A stretch of 8,893 nucleotides of DNA from Pseudomonadota bacterium (lineage in GTDB: Bacteria > Pseudomonadota > Alphaproteobacteria > Rhodospirillales > 2-02-FULL-58-16). The stretch spans positions 1 through 8,893 of the forward strand of contig JACZWD010000110.1 of NCBI GenBank assembly GCA_022572335.1, in the 5' to 3' direction. Shown here one piece after another: positions 5,691-8,893 of the stretch. A program made the position numbers and the translations under genes. The stretch's first letter is position 1, and each line of letters begins with the position of its first letter. The notes under the pieces were generated by a model. The model was not told the origin of the DNA, ran no database searches, and saw only the letters and a list, made by a program, of their open reading frames with translations.

Positions 5691-5737
5691 ACCACCTCTT
5701 TTGGTGGTTCGGGCGGATTTCGAAGGTTTCGCCTTCG
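5691..5737 (+). promoter_or_regulatory. Two tandem hairpins in the dnaA upstream region
   Basis: ACCACC (5691-5696) pairs with GGTGGT (5703-5708) around a TCTTTT loop. CGAAGG (5721-5726) pairs with CCTTCG (5732-5737) around TTTCG. Further upstream, TCTCATCC (5614-5621) is the exact reverse complement of GGATGAGA (5681-5688). If transcription starts upstream of these, they form a structured dnaA leader about 110-230 bases before the start codon. TATATC (5749-5754) is a possible -10, but without a good -35. Confidence 0.35.
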
Positions 5738-5848
5738 CCGTGCCCCTCTATATCTCGTACGCGTCGCGGTAGGACATGTGCCCGCCATGTGTGGGAAGAA
5801 CGTCCGCCCGCCGTGGCGTCGGACGGCCTAGTGGGGGCGATTGAAAAA

Positions 5849-7234
5849 ATGGGAACGGGGACGACCGACAATCTTGTCGATGAGCAGTGGGCATCGGTTT
5901 GCAGTCGCCTGCGCATGGAGATCGGCGAGGCCGCGTACCAGAGTTGGGTGAAGCCCATGACCGTGCGCGGAGTGCGTGACGGTCAGGTGAGAATCTCCGT
6001 CCCCACCCGTTTCATGCGCGACTGGGTGGTGGCCCACTACGCGGACCGGTTGTTCACCCTGTGGAACGGCGAGGACAAGGCGATCCGCGCGGTCGACGTT
6101 TTCGTCCAGCCCGAACGCTACCAGGCGACCTCGGCGCCGCCCGACGAGAAGGACTCCACCGCCGCGGCCAGGCCGGCAAAGGCCGACAGCGGCGGACGGT
6201 ACAACGACGACCTCAGCGCGCCGCTGGATCGCCGTTTCACGTTCGAGAATTTCGTCGTCGGCAAGCCCAACGAATTCGCCTACGCCGCCGCCCACCGCGT
6301 CGCCGAGGCGACGACGGTGCTGTTCAATCCGCTGTTCCTCTACGGCGGCGTGGGACTGGGCAAGACCCATCTCATGCACGCCATCGCCTGGCACATCCGC
6401 GCCGCCGATCCGTCGCGCTCGGTGGTCTACCTTTCGGCGGAGAAGTTCATGTACCGTTTTATCCGCGCCCTGCGCGAGAAGAACACGATGGACTTCAAGG
6501 ACCAGTTCCGCTCCGTCGACGTGTTGATGATCGACGACGTGCAGTTCATCAGCGGCAAGGACTCGACACAGGAAGAGTTCTTCCACACGTTCAACGCCCT
6601 GGTCGATCAGGGACGGCAGATCGTCATCTCCGCCGACAAGTCGCCATCGGACTTGGAAGGCATGGAGGAGCGCCTGAGATCGCGCCTCAGCTGCGGTCTG
6701 GTCGGCGACATCCACGCCACCACGTACGAGTTGCGCCTGGGGATCCTCCAGTCCAAGGCCGAGCAGATGGGCGTCGAGGTGCCGGGCAAGGTGATGGAGT
6801 TCCTGGCCCACAAGATCACGGCGAATGTGCGCGAGCTCGAAGGCGCGCTCAACCGCATCGTCGCCCATTCGCAACTGGTGGGGCGCAGCATTTCCCTGGA
6901 GACCACCCAGGAAGTGATTCACGACCTGCTGCGCGCCAACGACCGGCGCGTCACCATCGAGGAGATTCAGAAGAGCGTCGCGGCCCACTTCAACATCCGC
7001 CTCTCCGACATGCACTCGGCCAGGCGCGCCCGCTCCGTCGCCCGCCCCCGCCAGGTGGCCATGTATCTGGCCAAGCAACTGACGTCGCGCTCGCTGCCCG
7101 AGATCGGGCGCAAGTTCGGCGGACGCGACCACACCACGGTGATGCACGCCGTGCGCAAGGTCGATGAGTTGCGCGAGTACGACTCCAGCTTCGCCGAGGA
7201 TGTGGAACTCCTGCGGCGCATGTTGGAGGGCTGA
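5849..7234 (+). CDS. dnaA: Chromosomal replication initiator protein DnaA
   Basis: ATP-dependent initiator that binds DnaA boxes at oriC, melts the origin and recruits DnaB. From ATG 5849 the protein has 461 residues. Domain I (about 10-90) contains WASVCSRLRMEIGEAAYQSW; a short, variable, Ala/Pro/Lys-rich domain II (about 91-125) follows. AAA+ domain III starts at FTFENFVVGKPNEFA and has Walker A GGVGLGKT (166-173), Walker B VLMIDD (225-230), sensor I near SADKSP (261-266) and the arginine-finger region RLRSRL (275-280). Domain IV (about 365-461) carries SVARPRQVAMYLAKQ and the DNA-binding signature IGRKFGGRDHTTVMHA (419-434). One oddity is SCGL after RLRSRL, where most homologues have an aromatic residue (for example GWGL). 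The ATG at 5849 fits family N-termini better than the upstream GTG at 5789 or 5831; its GGGGG ribosome site is distant and weak. Confidence 0.96.
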   Translation: MGTGTTDNLVDEQWASVCSRLRMEIGEAAYQSWVKPMTVRGVRDGQVRISVPTRFMRDWVVAHYADRLFTLWNGEDKAIRAVDVFVQPERYQATSAPPDEKDSTAAARPAKADSGGRYNDDLSAPLDRRFTFENFVVGKPNEFAYAAAHRVAEATTVLFNPLFLYGGVGLGKTHLMHAIAWHIRAADPSRSVVYLSAEKFMYRFIRALREKNTMDFKDQFRSVDVLMIDDVQFISGKDSTQEEFFHTFNALVDQGRQIVISADKSPSDLEGMEERLRSRLSCGLVGDIHATTYELRLGILQSKAEQMGVEVPGKVMEFLAHKITANVRELEGALNRIVAHSQLVGRSISLETTQEVIHDLLRANDRRVTIEEIQKSVAAHFNIRLSDMHSARRARSVARPRQVAMYLAKQLTSRSLPEIGRKFGGRDHTTVMHAVRKVDELREYDSSFAEDVELLRRMLEG

Positions 7235-7327
7235 CGGACTTTTCGGCGGCGCCTTCAGGGGCGATGTTCCGGATCCCGGGACGGACGCCCGCCGGAGCGG
7301 AAATCACTTCGGGTTCCAAGAGCTTTT

Positions 7328-7369
7328 GCTATAATGACAACCTTCTCGCGGGGCACTTCCACGGCCCCG
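7328..7369 (+). promoter_or_regulatory. Extended -10 promoter and leader hairpin upstream of dnaN
   Basis: A perfect TATAAT (7330-7335) is preceded by TG one base upstream (7327-7328), making a TGnTATAAT extended -10. The -35 position (7307-7312, CTTCGG) matches poorly, which extended -10 promoters tolerate. Transcription would start near 7342, about 108 bases before dnaN. CGGGGC (7349-7354) can pair with GCCCCG (7364-7369) in the early leader. dnaN is thus probably transcribed independently as well as by read-through from dnaA. Confidence 0.6.
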
Positions 7370-7449
7370 TCCGCGCCTTTCCTTGAGGGCTCCGGATATT
7401 GTAAGGCGTGCGCTTGCGCGCCAACCAAACCACGGACCTTGAAGATGCC

Positions 7450-8568
7450 ATGAAACTCACCATCGAACGGGCCGCGTTCTTGAAATCGCTGGGACACGTG
7501 CAAAGCGTGGTCGAACGCCGCAACACCATTCTCATCCTCTCGAATGTGAAATTGGAGGCCGGCGACAACCGTCTGCGCCTGAATGCCACCGACCTGGACC
7601 TGGACGTGGTCGAAAGCGCGGAGGCCGAGGTGGCCACCCCGGGCGCCACCACGGCGCCGGCACACACCCTCTACGACATCGTGCGCAAGCTGCCCGAAGG
7701 CTCGCAGATTGAAATCGAACAGGGCGGCGAGGATGGGCGTCTCACCCTGGTTTCCGGGCGTTCCCGCTTCTCGCTGGCCTGCCTGCCGCCCGAGGACTAC
7801 CCGGTGATGTCGGGAGGGGACCTGCCCCACACCTTCCGTTTGGCGGCGGCGGACCTGCGCACCCTGATCGACCGCACGCGGTTCGCCATCTCCACCGAGG
7901 AAACGCGGTACTACCTCAACGGCGTTTACCTGCACGCCGCCCAGCGCGAAGGCGTCGACGTGCTGCGCGCCGTGGCCACCGACGGTCACCGCCTGGCCAG
8001 CGTCGAGGTGCCCCTGCCCGAGGGCGCGACAGGCATGCCCGGCATCATCGTCCCGCGCAAGACGGTCAACGAGTTGTGCAAGCTCATCGAAGAGACGACG
8101 GCGGAAATCGCCGTCTCGCTGTCGGAAACCATGGTCCGCTTTACCTTCGACGATGCCGTGCTGACCTCGAAGGTGATCGACGGCACCTTTCCCGATTACC
8201 AGCGCGTCATCCCCACCGGCAATGACAAGGAGATGGAGGTCGACCGCCGGCAGTTGGCGGAAGCCGTGGACCGGGTGTGCGCCATCTCCAGCGACAAGTC
8301 GCGGGCGGTGAAGTTGTCGTTGAGTGACGGCAATCTGGTTTTGTCGGCCAGCAGTCCGGAAAACGGCACGGCCACCGAGGAACTGGAGGTCACCTACAGC
8401 GGCGAGAATATCGAGATCGGCTTCAATTCGCGCTACCTGCTCGACATCACCCAACAGATCGAGGGCGACAACGCCCGGGTCGCCATGGCCGATGCGGCGT
8501 CGCCGACGATTCTGCGCGAGGTGGGCGACGGCGGGGCACTCTATGTGCTCATGCCCATGCGCGTATGA
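7450..8568 (+). CDS. dnaN: DNA polymerase III subunit beta (sliding clamp)
   Basis: Ring-shaped homodimeric clamp that encircles DNA and tethers polymerase III and other repair and replication enzymes through its hydrophobic pocket. The 372-residue protein is of standard length and begins MKLTIERAAFLKSLGHVQSVVERR. It has the three topologically similar clamp domains (about 1-120, 130-245 and 246-372). Recognisable segments are NTILILSNV, GSQIEIEQGGEDGRLTLVSGRSRFSL (split across domain 1), ATDGHRLA in domain 2, FPDYQRVIP, and the C-terminal YVLMPMRV that helps form the partner-binding pocket. The ATG at 7450 is fixed by the family N-terminus; a GTG at 7408 would add 14 residues with no family match. 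The ribosome site is weak (GAAG). It lies 215 bases after dnaA with its own promoter, and recF follows closely or overlaps. Confidence 0.96.
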   Translation: MKLTIERAAFLKSLGHVQSVVERRNTILILSNVKLEAGDNRLRLNATDLDLDVVESAEAEVATPGATTAPAHTLYDIVRKLPEGSQIEIEQGGEDGRLTLVSGRSRFSLACLPPEDYPVMSGGDLPHTFRLAAADLRTLIDRTRFAISTEETRYYLNGVYLHAAQREGVDVLRAVATDGHRLASVEVPLPEGATGMPGIIVPRKTVNELCKLIEETTAEIAVSLSETMVRFTFDDAVLTSKVIDGTFPDYQRVIPTGNDKEMEVDRRQLAEAVDRVCAISSDKSRAVKLSLSDGNLVLSASSPENGTATEELEVTYSGENIEIGFNSRYLLDITQQIEGDNARVAMADAASPTILREVGDGGALYVLMPMRV

Positions 8569-8893
8569 GGACGCGGCCCTGATCTCCTCGCAAGGTTTGG
8601 CGGAACTGGACGCCTTGAGCGAACATCCCGCGGACAGTGAAGCCGTCGCGGCACGCCTTTCGGTCGCCCGCCTGACGTTGACGGACTTCCGCTGCTTCCG
8701 CCGCCAGAGACTGGAGACCGATCCGCGGCCGGTGGTGCTCGCCGGGCCCAACGGCGCCGGCAAGACCAACCTGTTGGAGGCGATATCGTTCCTGGTTCCC
8801 GGCCGCGGGCTGAGGCGGGCGCGCTTGCGCGACGTGGCCCGGTGGGAGGCCGGCGCCCAGCGAGACGGCGGCGCTACCGCCGCCCGGGCGTGG
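8543..8893 (+). CDS. recF: DNA replication and repair protein RecF (5' part, runs off the window)
   Basis: SMC-like ATPase that, with RecO and RecR, helps load RecA at single-stranded gaps and stalled forks. Visible are the N-terminal strand LTLTDFRCFRRQRLE, the Walker A motif GPNGAGKT (8744-8767), then NLLEAISFLVPGRGLRRARLRDVARW. The frame stays open to the last base, so the C-terminal signature and Walker B lie outside. The start is uncertain. The only in-frame ATG near the gene is 8543, which would overlap dnaN by 26 bases and encode an unlikely MCSCPC start. TTG at 8597 or 8615 gives an N-terminal extension of 27 or 21 residues before LTLTDF, similar to relatives. None has a strong ribosome site. 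I report 8543 as the outer limit. Confidence 0.85.
   Translation, partial: MCSCPCAYEDAALISSQGLAELDALSEHPADSEAVAARLSVARLTLTDFRCFRRQRLETDPRPVVLAGPNGAGKTNLLEAISFLVPGRGLRRARLRDVARWEAGAQRDGGATAARAW

Noticed and set aside
5583..5831. 82-codon plus-strand open frame upstream of dnaA
   Set aside because: Starts with TTG without a ribosome site, has arginine-rich low-complexity content and overlaps structured leader DNA. No sign of a protein family.
7255..8769. 504-codon minus-strand open frame across dnaN and recF
   Set aside because: Shadow of dnaN and recF arising from GC-rich codon use. It spans two real genes and their junction and shows no recognisable domain.

Overview
The window is GC-rich, gene-dense chromosomal DNA from an alphaproteobacterium, most likely Rhodospirillales-like. 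This rests on the gene content and order: a mutM / ubiE-coaBC-dut block and an rpsT-dnaA-dnaN-recF block, with protein sequences typical of the group. All genes are core housekeeping genes. I see no mobile element, CRISPR array, tRNA, rRNA or defence locus.

Layout. Positions 11-104 hold a large imperfect palindrome just beyond the end of dut. On the minus strand, ubiE (ubiquinone/menaquinone C-methyltransferase) is followed by coaBC (coenzyme A synthesis) and dut (dUTPase); coaBC and dut overlap by a GTGA junction. ubiB, which commonly lies between ubiE and coaBC in alphaproteobacteria, is absent here. Diverging from ubiE on the plus strand are mutM (8-oxoguanine glycosylase), a small exported protein of unknown function, and a short-chain enoyl-CoA hydratase, closely spaced and probably one operon. 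A textbook sigma-70-type promoter then starts rpsT (ribosomal protein S20), which ends in a strong intrinsic terminator.

Between rpsT and dnaA lie about 600 bases without a convincing gene. The stretch contains an AT-only inverted repeat, an unusually AT-rich segment (about 42% GC by hand count over 5431-5580) and several hairpins next to dnaA. It probably carries dnaA control elements. It could be a replication origin, but I find no good DnaA-box cluster. dnaA, dnaN (with its own extended -10 promoter) and the 5' part of recF fill the rest, and recF runs off the window.

The genes link DNA replication (dnaA, dnaN), repair and nucleotide-pool hygiene (recF, mutM, dut) and cofactor metabolism (coaBC, ubiE). 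I found no clearly new biological system. The points most worth checking are the two mutually exclusive hairpins at the end of rpsT, the MutM zinc finger lacking its fourth cysteine, the missing ubiB, the terminal palindrome, and the AT-rich rpsT-dnaA interval.
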